Below are positions 1-6,080 of a DNA stretch of 14,895 bases, in pieces (the first letter of the stretch is position 1; every line of letters begins with the position of its first letter). A program made the position numbers and the translations under genes. This stretch comes from CALREA01 sp041674865 (GTDB lineage: Bacteria; Patescibacteriota; Gracilibacteria; UBA1369; UBA12463). The notes under the pieces are model-generated. The model saw only the letters and a list, made by a program, of their open reading frames with translations. It had not been told where the DNA came from and did no database searches. The stretch is taken from contig JBAYUX010000032.1 in NCBI GenBank assembly GCA_041674865.1, positions 1 through 14,895 of the forward strand. The letters run 5' to 3'.

Positions 1-408
1 ACAATTTTGAAGACGAGCATGGTGTTACCAGGGAAAGATTCTGGCGTAAAGGCTTCGCCGGAGCAGGTTGCGGAGGCGACACTTCGAGTGTTCAAGAAGT
101 GCTTGCCTGCAAATCTTGCTGGTGAGGCGTTCCTTTCTGGAGGACAGGGTGACGTTGAGGCGACAGAAAATCTCAATGCGATCAATCAGGACAAGAGTGT
201 GGCATGGCCTTTGAGTTTCTCATATGCTCGAGCACTCCAGGATGCTGCTACGAAGACTTGGAAAGGTAGCCCTGCAAATTTGGAAGCAGCACAGAAAGTT
301 TTCCTTCACCGCGCAAAGATGAATGGCCTCGCTTCGCTCGGCCAGTACGCATCCGACATGGAACAGAATTTTGTTGCTGAGGCAGGCGCGACGGTCACTC
401 AAGATTAA
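1..408 (+). CDS. Class I fructose-bisphosphate aldolase, C-terminal part (5' end outside window)
   Basis: The reading frame is open from base 1 to the TAA at 406-408, so this is the last 135 residues of a gene cut by the window edge; the ATG/TTG codons inside are not its start. The family cleaves fructose-1,6-bisphosphate to DHAP and glyceraldehyde-3-phosphate through a Schiff base. The visible start TILKTSMVLPGKDSG matches the family strand LLKPNMVxPG, so Lys at bases 10-12 should be the Schiff-base lysine (Lys229 in rabbit aldolase). FLSGGQ is the phosphate-binding Ser-Gly-Gly loop and WPLSFSYARALQ holds the conserved phosphate-binding Arg. The C-terminus lacks the terminal Tyr of animal aldolases, as is usual in bacteria. 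A bisphosphatase gene follows after 54 nt on the same strand, probably co-transcribed. Class I aldolases can also join DHAP to erythrose-4-phosphate, which fits that neighbour. Confidence 0.93.
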   Translation, partial: TILKTSMVLPGKDSGVKASPEQVAEATLRVFKKCLPANLAGEAFLSGGQGDVEATENLNAINQDKSVAWPLSFSYARALQDAATKTWKGSPANLEAAQKVFLHRAKMNGLASLGQYASDMEQNFVAEAGATVTQD

Positions 409-462
409 TTTACGAACTCGATGTCCCGAAAGTAACTTATTGAATTTCTTATTTGAACTCTT

Positions 463-1398
463 ATGCAACTCGACGAACATCTCAAAACGCTCAGTACGGA
501 AGATCACTTGCAACAGGTCATTATGGCTTGTGCGCAGAGTGTCTATGAAATTGCAGCGCTCGTTCATACGGGTGCGGCGCTTGGATATGCGGGTTCGCAG
601 AATGTTTTTGGTGAACAGCAGCTCAAACTCGATGTCGCCTCAAATGATATTTTGTTAAAACTTCTCGGTGACCAGCCGCTCGTAGATTTCGTTGCTTCTG
701 AGGAGATGGATCATGAGCAGCAGTTGCACGTTTCCAATACTGAAGAAGGTGGTCCACAGAGTTCCGGTGAATTCTCCGTGGCTTTCGATCCACTCGATGG
801 TTCGTCGCTCGTTGATGTGAACTTTGCGGTTGGAACGATTATTGCGATTTATCCGAAGGGATCATTTATTGGCAAGAAACCTGGTGAGATGCATGCCTCC
901 GTGATTGCGGTGTATGGTCCACGAACGACACTCTTCGTTTCTCTCAAAGGAAAGGGGACGCATCAGTATCTTTTGACCGATGGCGGCTTCATGCTCCAGA
1001 AGGAGTCTTTGAAGGTTGCTGACGAAGGGAAATACTTCGCTCCTGGAAATCTCCGAGCCTGTCTTGAAAATCCTTCATACAAAAAACTCGTCGACTTCTG
1101 GCTCGAGAGCCAGTACACGCTCCGGTATTCTGGCGGCATGGTTCCTGATATTAATCATATTTTTCTCAAGGGAAAGGGTGTCTTCACCTACCCAGGTTAT
1201 CCTGGTCAGCCAGACGGGAAACTTCGACTTTTATTTGAATGCGGAACGATGACGTTTGCTATGGTTGAAGCTGGTGGGTATGGTACTGATGGGAAGATTT
1301 CCCTTTTGGACAAATCAATCGAAGCCCTTGACCAACGAAGTCCTATTTTTGTCGGATCGGTGAAAGAAGTTGAAAAAGCAGTTTCTTTCTTTGTATAA
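463..1398 (+). CDS. Class I sugar bisphosphatase, sedoheptulose-1,7-bisphosphatase-like (FBPase/SBPase superfamily)
   Basis: A 311-residue Mg-dependent phosphatase of the FBPase class I superfamily. Metal-site residues are visible: Glu80-Glu81 (SEE), the signature DPLDGSS at 109-115, and Glu269 in VEAGG. Several segments follow plant SBPase rather than FBPase, from my memory of the family: VAFDPLDGSSLVDVNFAVGT, VYGPRTT, FAPGNLRA, YTLRYSGGMVPDIN, KLRLLFE and a late LDK. The FBPase active-site Arg of the DVHR motif is replaced by His232 (DINH), also as in the SBPase branch (DVNQ). The two thioredoxin-sensitive cysteines of plant SBPase (CGGTAC) align with Leu40 and Ser46, so redox control is not expected. 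The likely role is removing the 1-phosphate from sedoheptulose-1,7-bisphosphate and possibly fructose-1,6-bisphosphate. It lies 54 nt after an aldolase gene. The ATG has no Shine-Dalgarno. The superfamily is certain; the substrate is inferred. Confidence 0.9.
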   Translation: MQLDEHLKTLSTEDHLQQVIMACAQSVYEIAALVHTGAALGYAGSQNVFGEQQLKLDVASNDILLKLLGDQPLVDFVASEEMDHEQQLHVSNTEEGGPQSSGEFSVAFDPLDGSSLVDVNFAVGTIIAIYPKGSFIGKKPGEMHASVIAVYGPRTTLFVSLKGKGTHQYLLTDGGFMLQKESLKVADEGKYFAPGNLRACLENPSYKKLVDFWLESQYTLRYSGGMVPDINHIFLKGKGVFTYPGYPGQPDGKLRLLFECGTMTFAMVEAGGYGTDGKISLLDKSIEALDQRSPIFVGSVKEVEKAVSFFV

Positions 1399-1399
1399 T
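1370..1399 (+). promoter_or_regulatory. Predicted housekeeping (sigma-70 type) promoter before the ECF sigma gene
   Basis: TTGAAA (1370-1375), 18 nt, then TATAAT (1394-1399); the -10 box overlaps the bisphosphatase stop codon. The -35 matches 5 of 6 consensus bases and the -10 all 6. Transcription would start near 1406 and give a leader of about 60 nt. It may provide basal expression of the sigma gene beside the ECF-type promoter just downstream. Motif match only. Confidence 0.55.
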
Positions 1400-1428
1400 G
1401 CCTCTACGCCTCGTTATGGTATTTGCTT

Positions 1429-1455
1429 TGTAACAGGCCTTGTTCCAACTCCGTA
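1429..1455 (+). promoter_or_regulatory. Predicted ECF-type promoter of the sigma factor gene (autoregulatory)
   Basis: TGTAAC (1429-1434), 17 nt, then CGTA (1452-1455). This has the AAC -35 and CGT -10 hallmark of ECF promoters such as those of Bacillus sigma-X/sigma-W. The same GTAACA...CCGT combination recurs before the next gene at 2034-2058, which strengthens both calls. The expected start of transcription falls within a few bases of the sigma ATG at 1466, so this mRNA could be leaderless. Confidence 0.55.
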
Positions 1456-1465
1456 TTAATAGACC

Positions 1466-2017
1466 ATGACCGAGTCAGAGATTCAGAATTTGGTTGAGCG
1501 AACCAAAAAAGGCGATAGAGATGCCTTTACTTCGCTCTATGAGCACTTCGTCGATCAAATTTATCGATATGTGTATTTCCGTGTGAACTCGGACGATGCC
1601 GAAGATATCACCGAAAATGCCTTCGTGAAGGCCTGGGAGAAGATTGATAAGTACACGAATAATGGTAATACCACTTTTTCTTCGTGGCTCTTTCGAATTG
1701 CTCACAATCTCGTGGTTGACCACTATCGCCAAAGCAAAACGATCGAATCTATTACTGAGGAGTACCAAGAGTATCGTGCCGAAAATCACCCTGGCGTAGT
1801 CACCGAGCGAAAGATCGAAGGTGATATTTTGAAAGACGGTTTGAAGCTGCTTAAGGATGATTATCAGCAGTTTTTGGTTCTCAAATACATCAACGAACTT
1901 TCTAACCGGGACATCTCCAAGATGCTCGGAAAGAGCGAGGGGAGTCTGCGTATTTTGCAGTACCGGGCGCTCAAGGCTCTGAGGGTGGTTTTGGAAGATA
2001 AAGGATTGAAATGGTAA
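1466..2017 (+). CDS. ECF-subfamily RNA polymerase sigma factor
   Basis: A 183-residue sigma-70-family protein with only regions 2 and 4, as expected for the extracytoplasmic-function group. Region 2 spans about residues 12-90: AFTSLYEHFVDQIYRYVYFRV, DAEDITENAFVKAWEKI (core-binding and -10 recognition helices) and FSSWLFRIAHNLVVDHYRQ. Region 4 spans about 120-175, with the -35-binding helix-turn-helix in LSNRDISKMLGKSEGSLRILQYRALKAL. It directs core polymerase to stress or envelope genes, normally while freed from a membrane anti-sigma factor. The next gene, 78 nt downstream, encodes a single-span FecR-type membrane protein, its probable partner. It is preceded by a housekeeping-type and an ECF-type promoter. 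The ATG has no Shine-Dalgarno. The signal sensed cannot be told from the sequence. Confidence 0.93.
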   Translation: MTESEIQNLVERTKKGDRDAFTSLYEHFVDQIYRYVYFRVNSDDAEDITENAFVKAWEKIDKYTNNGNTTFSSWLFRIAHNLVVDHYRQSKTIESITEEYQEYRAENHPGVVTERKIEGDILKDGLKLLKDDYQQFLVLKYINELSNRDISKMLGKSEGSLRILQYRALKALRVVLEDKGLKW

Positions 2018-2033
2018 ATCTGTAAAGTAAATC

Positions 2034-2060
2034 GTAACAAAAAGTCGTTTTTCCCGTTTA
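2034..2060 (+). promoter_or_regulatory. Predicted ECF-type promoter of the FecR-family gene
   Basis: GTAAC (2034-2038), 16 nt, then CGTTTA (2055-2060). It shares GTAACA and CCGT with the element before the sigma gene. Predicted transcription start is about 2066, leaving about 30 nt before the ATG at 2096. It implies that the sigma factor drives its own regulator. Motif-based. Confidence 0.5.
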
Positions 2061-2077
2061 TAGACATGTAAAACGAC
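2044..2077 (+). repeat. 8-bp inverted repeat flanked by a 9-bp direct repeat
   Basis: GTCGTTTT (2044-2051) and AAAACGAC (2070-2077) are perfect inverted arms with an 18-nt loop. A 9-bp direct repeat CAAAAAGTC also occurs at 2038-2046 and 2078-2086. The left arm lies in the spacer of the predicted ECF promoter and the right arm just after its start point, so it could be an operator. No T-run follows, so it is not a good terminator. Confidence 0.5.
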
Positions 2078-2095
2078 CAAAAAGTCATCAGTACA

Positions 2096-4090
2096 ATGAA
2101 TATTCCATGGTTTCACAATAAGGGGACTCTCGAAGAACAACAGCTCGAAAAGCTGGGCGAACTCTTACGTACAGAGGTGACCGGAGCGAATTTCTCTCCG
2201 TTGTCGCGCGAGAAAAAAGATAAGATTCGCGGACATATGTTTGAACGAATTGATGCTCTTACTGGAGTTGCTCAACAGGAGCTTCCTCTTGTTATGGCGC
2301 AGATTGCCGATGGCGGCGAGCCAGATGGAGATGAGGCAGAGGCATATTTGATCGATCGACTCATCACGTGGATGAAGGATACGTCACAGACCGTTAAGAT
2401 GGATCCTATTAAAAAGGCAGTTATCAGAGAACATCTTTATGATCTTCCGGATCGAGTTATGAGTTTTCCTTTTTTCAAGCGACTCACCGCGGCAGTTTCT
2501 GTTGCGGGTATTTTGAGTATTACGGTTTTTGCTTTTGCACTCAAGGTTCCGGTTACCTTCGCAAAAGAACTTACAATTGTTCATGATGTTGAAGGAAGTG
2601 TTATGATTCTTCGCAATGGTAGAGAGCTTCCCTTGTCAAAGGGTCTCGAGCTCCATGAAGGTGACAAGATCGTTACAGGCGAAAATGGGAAAGCGGTGAT
2701 TACTTACTTCGACAAGAGTATTACCCGCTTTTTTGAAAATACGAGCGTATCTTTTGATGCACTTCGATCTGAAGACTTTGGTTTTAATCATACGGTTTCT
2801 TTGAATCTTACTCAGGGACGAGTTTGGTCCAATGTTATGGATTATGTTTTGAATTCTGACTTTACGGTAAAGGCGGATGATTTGATTGCGACCGCTTCGA
2901 AGCGCGCAACATTCTCTCTTTCTTCTGAAAATCACGAGGCATCACTTCAGGTGTTTCATAATCTTGTCAGCGTTGAGACTCCTTCAAATTCCGAAACAAA
3001 GACGGTTGTGAAGGGTTTTCAGATGGTTGCAAAACCAGAGACAACTCGGCAAATTGTCGAACCAATTCAACTCAAGGAAAGTGACAAGAAGTGGGTTGCT
3101 GCAAATCTCATGAACGATCAACAGGTGATTGGTGAGGTTGAAAAGGGGAATACCGGCGTTGCTGCTGGTCCTCTTGGAAAGTTCCAAGAAAATGCTTCAT
3201 TGTTTCTTGCCTTCAATGACGATGAGCGTTTCCGGCTCGAACTTAATATCGCTGAGAAATCTTTTTATGAAACGTTGAAGAATCCTAGCGCAACATCTGA
3301 TCAGGTGAAGGGTGCGTTTGATGGTCTTCAGGGAATTGTCACAAAGGTGGAGTCGTTAAAATCTGATGATTCGAAGAAGTTGGCGAGTGCCGTGCTCCAA
3401 TCTGCTCGTAATGAGCTCCTTAACGCTAAACCAGATTCTCAGATCTATGATCTGAAGATCGCTCTTGAAGACAAAGATTTCTCCGATGCTCCTGAGGATA
3501 CGAAGTTGACTCTTGCTCTCGACCAGGCTTCACAATTTCTCGCAGAGGCTCAAGATCTTCAGGATAAGGGCTTGAGTGAGCCTGCGAAAAAAGCTGCTCA
3601 TAAGTATCAAGAACGCATGAGGGATATTAGTGCTCTTATCGCTGCACGTGAGGAGAAAAAGTTGCCAGTTGAGGAGGCGTTGTCTTCTAAGCGCACCGGT
3701 CTTGAAAAATTATATACTGCTTATAGAAACCCAACTCCAGCAGTTGAAGAAGTGGCAAAAATTGCTGCGCTTCCTGCGGATGGTGTGAAATCTGATGATG
3801 TAAAGTCAGGTGATGTTGCGAGCGTTGGGTCTGGTTCTGCTTCTGTGAGTTCTGTTGCGGGTAGTTCTTCGACGGCAGTTATGGGTGGTGGCGCACCTGC
3901 AGCAGGCGCTTCTGTTAGTGTAACTGCTGCTACTGCGAGAGATACAGTGACTGTTGGTGCTGGGTCTACTGATTCAAAGACTGGTTCTGCCATCCCTCCT
4001 GTCGAAATTGCTCAGCCTCTTGTTGATGCTGACGTTCCCCCAGAAGGCGAGAGCGACTTACCACCGAAGTTGCAGATTAATAAGTATTAA
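2096..4090 (+). CDS. FecR-domain single-span membrane protein, putative anti-sigma partner
   Basis: A 664-residue protein, probably the membrane regulator of the upstream ECF sigma factor. Residues 1-128 are a predicted cytoplasmic helical region without cysteine, so it is not a zinc-type anti-sigma domain. A membrane span follows at about 130-149, with Lys128-Arg129 on its inner side. Residues 160-305 look like a FecR beta domain (VEGSVMILRNG, LHEGDKIVTGENGKAVITYFD, LTQGRVWSNV). Residues 365-525 are charged helices, with PDSQIYDLKIALED and LAEAQDLQDKGLSEPAKKA resembling the DUF5667 domain often seen in Patescibacteria. Residues 560-635 are Ser/Ala/Gly/Val-rich, a likely flexible wall-spanning stretch. 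The neighbour and the ECF-type promoter support a sensing role; direct anti-sigma activity is inferred. A terminator lies just after the stop. The ATG has no Shine-Dalgarno. Confidence 0.8.
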   Translation: MNIPWFHNKGTLEEQQLEKLGELLRTEVTGANFSPLSREKKDKIRGHMFERIDALTGVAQQELPLVMAQIADGGEPDGDEAEAYLIDRLITWMKDTSQTVKMDPIKKAVIREHLYDLPDRVMSFPFFKRLTAAVSVAGILSITVFAFALKVPVTFAKELTIVHDVEGSVMILRNGRELPLSKGLELHEGDKIVTGENGKAVITYFDKSITRFFENTSVSFDALRSEDFGFNHTVSLNLTQGRVWSNVMDYVLNSDFTVKADDLIATASKRATFSLSSENHEASLQVFHNLVSVETPSNSETKTVVKGFQMVAKPETTRQIVEPIQLKESDKKWVAANLMNDQQVIGEVEKGNTGVAAGPLGKFQENASLFLAFNDDERFRLELNIAEKSFYETLKNPSATSDQVKGAFDGLQGIVTKVESLKSDDSKKLASAVLQSARNELLNAKPDSQIYDLKIALEDKDFSDAPEDTKLTLALDQASQFLAEAQDLQDKGLSEPAKKAAHKYQERMRDISALIAAREEKKLPVEEALSSKRTGLEKLYTAYRNPTPAVEEVAKIAALPADGVKSDDVKSGDVASVGSGSASVSSVAGSSSTAVMGGGAPAAGASVSVTAATARDTVTVGAGSTDSKTGSAIPPVEIAQPLVDADVPPEGESDLPPKLQINKY

Positions 4091-4105
4091 TCGGAGATTA
4101 TTTCA

Positions 4106-4144
4106 AGATTCGCGGATTAGATAAATCGCTGATCTGGTTTTTTT
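4106..4144 (+). terminator. Rho-independent terminator after the sigma/FecR block
   Basis: Stem AGATTCGCG (4106-4114) pairs with CGCTGATCT (4127-4135), with one mismatch and one G-U pair, followed by GG and seven T (4138-4144). It lies 16 nt after the FecR-gene stop, in the right orientation to end that transcript. Confidence 0.65.
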
Positions 4145-4243
4145 GTGGTGTATCTACTATGGCTTGATCTAGTGAGTGAGTTGCAAATTAAAGATGATGT
4201 TTTGATGTATTATAAATCTCAAAAAATACTAAAAATAAAGCTG

Positions 4244-4265
4244 AATTCTTCCCCGGGGAAGAATT
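4244..4265. promoter_or_regulatory. Perfect 22-bp palindrome, putative operator
   Basis: AATTCTTCCCC (4244-4254) is followed directly by its exact reverse complement (4255-4265). It ends 15 bp before the -35 box of the promoter of the next gene and overlaps a TTGACA at 4264-4269. An 11-bp perfect arm is unlikely by chance in 15 kb. A dimeric regulator site is the simplest reading. No T-run follows on the plus strand, so a plus-strand terminator is unlikely. The binding protein is unknown. Confidence 0.6.
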
Positions 4266-4280
4266 GACATTCAGATTCTT

Positions 4281-4309
4281 TTGCAAGCTATGTCAAATAC
4301 TCCTATAAT
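4281..4309 (+). promoter_or_regulatory. Strong predicted promoter giving a near-leaderless mRNA
   Basis: TTGCAA (4281-4286), 17 nt, TATAAT (4304-4309). The -10 ends 8 nt before the ATG at 4318, so transcription should begin at or within a base or two of the start codon. There is no room for a Shine-Dalgarno, and this supports the choice of start. Confidence 0.7.
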
Positions 4310-4317
4310 TTTCCTCT

Positions 4318-5007
4318 ATGAATACACCAGATCCTTCAAATAGGGCACCGGATAGAAATCCCGCGAATGATGGTCAGCCATCAGGTTTGAGAATTCGATC
4401 TTTGGACGAGGTGCTTCCTTTGGTTCAGGCAGCTCATGAGCAGGTTTCTGCAGAGCTTGGTATTTCTACGAAGGCAGAGTTTGAAGATTCTTTTCCCGGG
4501 GTTCCTGCTTTTTATTGTGATCCGTTCTTGATGCCGGATGAATTTTTGACCAGAAGCGAGGGCGCTCAGGCAATTTTAGTTGCTTCTTTTGCGACAGGTG
4601 CGATGCCTGATCGTCTCGTTCCCGCCATGCAGCAAAGACTTTCCGAAGGCGTTCCGATTTTTGTTGTATCAAATAATCCCGGTGAAAACTTTGGGATTAT
4701 GAAGGTTATTTATGCTGCTGGAGAAGGGGCTTATAAGTCCGGCGCCATTGGTCTACAGAAAGTAAATATTAACTCCCATCGTGAGGTGAAGGCAGCTATT
4801 CTTGAGGCTCTTGGAAGAGGTCTACGTGGCCAGGAGTTAGTTCGAGAAATTGAGCAGCGATATGCTTTTCAAGAAGGCGAGGCGAGACCTGTTGCTCAGT
4901 GGGATCAGCCAGGATTTGTTCTTCCGCCGGCTTCGGATATTCAAACGATATTACAACAGAGTGGATTTACCGATGCAGATGGAAATTATATTCCTTTCAA
5001 ACCTTAG
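4318..5007 (+). CDS. Orphan asparaginase C-terminal-like domain protein, function unknown
   Basis: A 229-residue soluble protein. Residues 83-169 resemble the C-terminal domain of L-asparaginase/GatD proteins: ILVASFATGAMPDRLVPAM (compare family GxGNVPxxLLxAL), LSEGVPIFVVSNNPGE (compare GVPVVVTSxCPxG), IYAAGEGAYKSGAI (compare Y..GxxLxxAGAI) and HREVKAAILEALGRGL. The N-terminal catalytic domain, with its TGGTI and GTDT threonines, is absent: residues 1-25 are a polar tail rich in Pro, Asn and Asp and 28-80 show no such motifs. It is therefore probably not an asparaginase; a ligand-binding or regulatory role is possible but unproven. The start is fixed by a promoter 8 nt upstream. It has its own promoter behind a 22-bp palindrome, so it is probably a single regulated gene. 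Its stop is 2 nt from the stop of the convergent mraY gene. The domain resemblance is by eye. Confidence 0.75.
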   Translation: MNTPDPSNRAPDRNPANDGQPSGLRIRSLDEVLPLVQAAHEQVSAELGISTKAEFEDSFPGVPAFYCDPFLMPDEFLTRSEGAQAILVASFATGAMPDRLVPAMQQRLSEGVPIFVVSNNPGENFGIMKVIYAAGEGAYKSGAIGLQKVNINSHREVKAAILEALGRGLRGQELVREIEQRYAFQEGEARPVAQWDQPGFVLPPASDIQTILQQSGFTDADGNYIPFKP

Positions 5008-5009
5008 TT

Positions 5010-6071
5010 TTAGAATTTCCCTGCCAATCTCAAAATCAACCCGATTGCGGCGAACATGCCGCCGAGGATCCAGAAACGCATGACGACGGTGGCTTCGTTC
5101 CAGCCGAGTTTTTCGAAGTGATGATGGATTGGGGCGATGAGGAAGACTTTGCGACCGAGAAACCTCTTAGAGGTCAACTGAATGATAACTGAGAGGGTCT
5201 CAATGACGAAGACGGCTCCGATCAAGACAAGTGCGATAGCTGAGTCGGTCATCATGGCGATCACGCCGAGCGTGGCACCGAGGGCGAGGGCGCCCGTATC
5301 GCCCATGTAAAATTTGGCGGGCATAATGTTGTACCAGAGAAAGGCGAGGAGGGCGCCAACGATAATGGCGCAGAACGTTGCGAGAATGAAGAGGCTTTGT
5401 ACAAATGCGATGACGGCGAAACTTCCAAATGCAATGACGAGAAGTCCACCAGCAAGTCCATCGAGTCCATCTGTGAAGTTGACCGCATTGGCTGTTCCGC
5501 TAATGACAAAAACGAAGAGGGGAATATACCAGAGTCCAAGTTCGAATGGTCCAAATCCTGGAATGTGGATAGAGGTGACGTTGAGTTTGAAGTAGAACCA
5601 GAGAGCTCCGAGAAGTGAGAATAAGAGGAGCCAGAACATTTTTGGTTTTACATTGAGACCCTTAGATTTCCCTTTGATGTTAATGTAGTCGTCGGCGAGT
5701 CCCAAGAGTCCTGCGGTAATAAGTGTGAAAATCGGAAGCCAAGTTTCATTACGATTAATGAGGGCGTGGTCGATAATCCCGAAGAACGAGAGAACTCGTG
5801 AAAAGATAAGCGTGATGAGAACGGTTCCCCAAATGAGCACGCCTCCCATGGTCGGCGTGCCAGCTTTTTTCGCATGGAGTTCATTAAAAATCGTTGCCTT
5901 CTCTCCGCTTGTCGCGTTAATTCGAAGTTGTTTTCCGAGCTTGTGGTGATGGAGAAATCGGATGAATGCAGGTGCGAGTGCGAGTGCGAGTGCAAATGCA
6001 AACATTTCCGATCCGACAATTAAGACGATTTGACGAAGTGCACCTGAGAAGAAAAAAAGTGTTTTTTCCAT
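5010..6071 (-). CDS. mraY: Phospho-N-acetylmuramoyl-pentapeptide-transferase (MraY)
   Basis: A 353-residue polytopic membrane enzyme that transfers phospho-MurNAc-pentapeptide from UDP to undecaprenyl phosphate, making lipid I at the inner face of the membrane. Family motifs occur in order: KKAGTPTMGG (68-77), the Asp127-Asp128 pair in LADDYINIKGKSKGL, NFTDGLDGLAGG (198-209) with its catalytic-region aspartates, MGDTG (256-260) and the PIHHHFEKLGW loop (314-324). About ten hydrophobic segments are present and the length is typical. It is the last gene of the minus-strand envelope operon, 9 nt after the D,D-carboxypeptidase gene. Its stop is 2 nt from the convergent plus-strand gene, with no terminator between. 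In many bacteria mraY sits in the dcw cluster; here it is grouped with LCP and carboxypeptidase genes instead. The ATG has no Shine-Dalgarno. Confidence 0.96.
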   Translation of the reverse strand: MEKTLFFFSGALRQIVLIVGSEMFAFALALALAPAFIRFLHHHKLGKQLRINATSGEKATIFNELHAKKAGTPTMGGVLIWGTVLITLIFSRVLSFFGIIDHALINRNETWLPIFTLITAGLLGLADDYINIKGKSKGLNVKPKMFWLLLFSLLGALWFYFKLNVTSIHIPGFGPFELGLWYIPLFVFVISGTANAVNFTDGLDGLAGGLLVIAFGSFAVIAFVQSLFILATFCAIIVGALLAFLWYNIMPAKFYMGDTGALALGATLGVIAMMTDSAIALVLIGAVFVIETLSVIIQLTSKRFLGRKVFLIAPIHHHFEKLGWNEATVVMRFWILGGMFAAIGLILRLAGKF

Positions 6072-6080
6072 GAGAAGATA

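Noticed and set aside
1452..1460. TATTAA read as a sigma-70 -10 box for the sigma gene
   Set aside because: No -35 box at 16-18 nt; the ECF-type reading (TGTAAC-N17-CGTA) fits the same bases better.
3721..3993. Opposite-strand open frame in the FecR-gene tail
   Set aside because: It is a shadow of the Ser/Ala/Val-rich low-complexity coding region and has no start signal or recognisable domain.
4221..4265. The 22-bp palindrome read as a minus-strand terminator (T-rich tract beyond it)
   Set aside because: No minus-strand gene lies upstream that would end here; an operator role for the downstream plus-strand promoter explains the position better.
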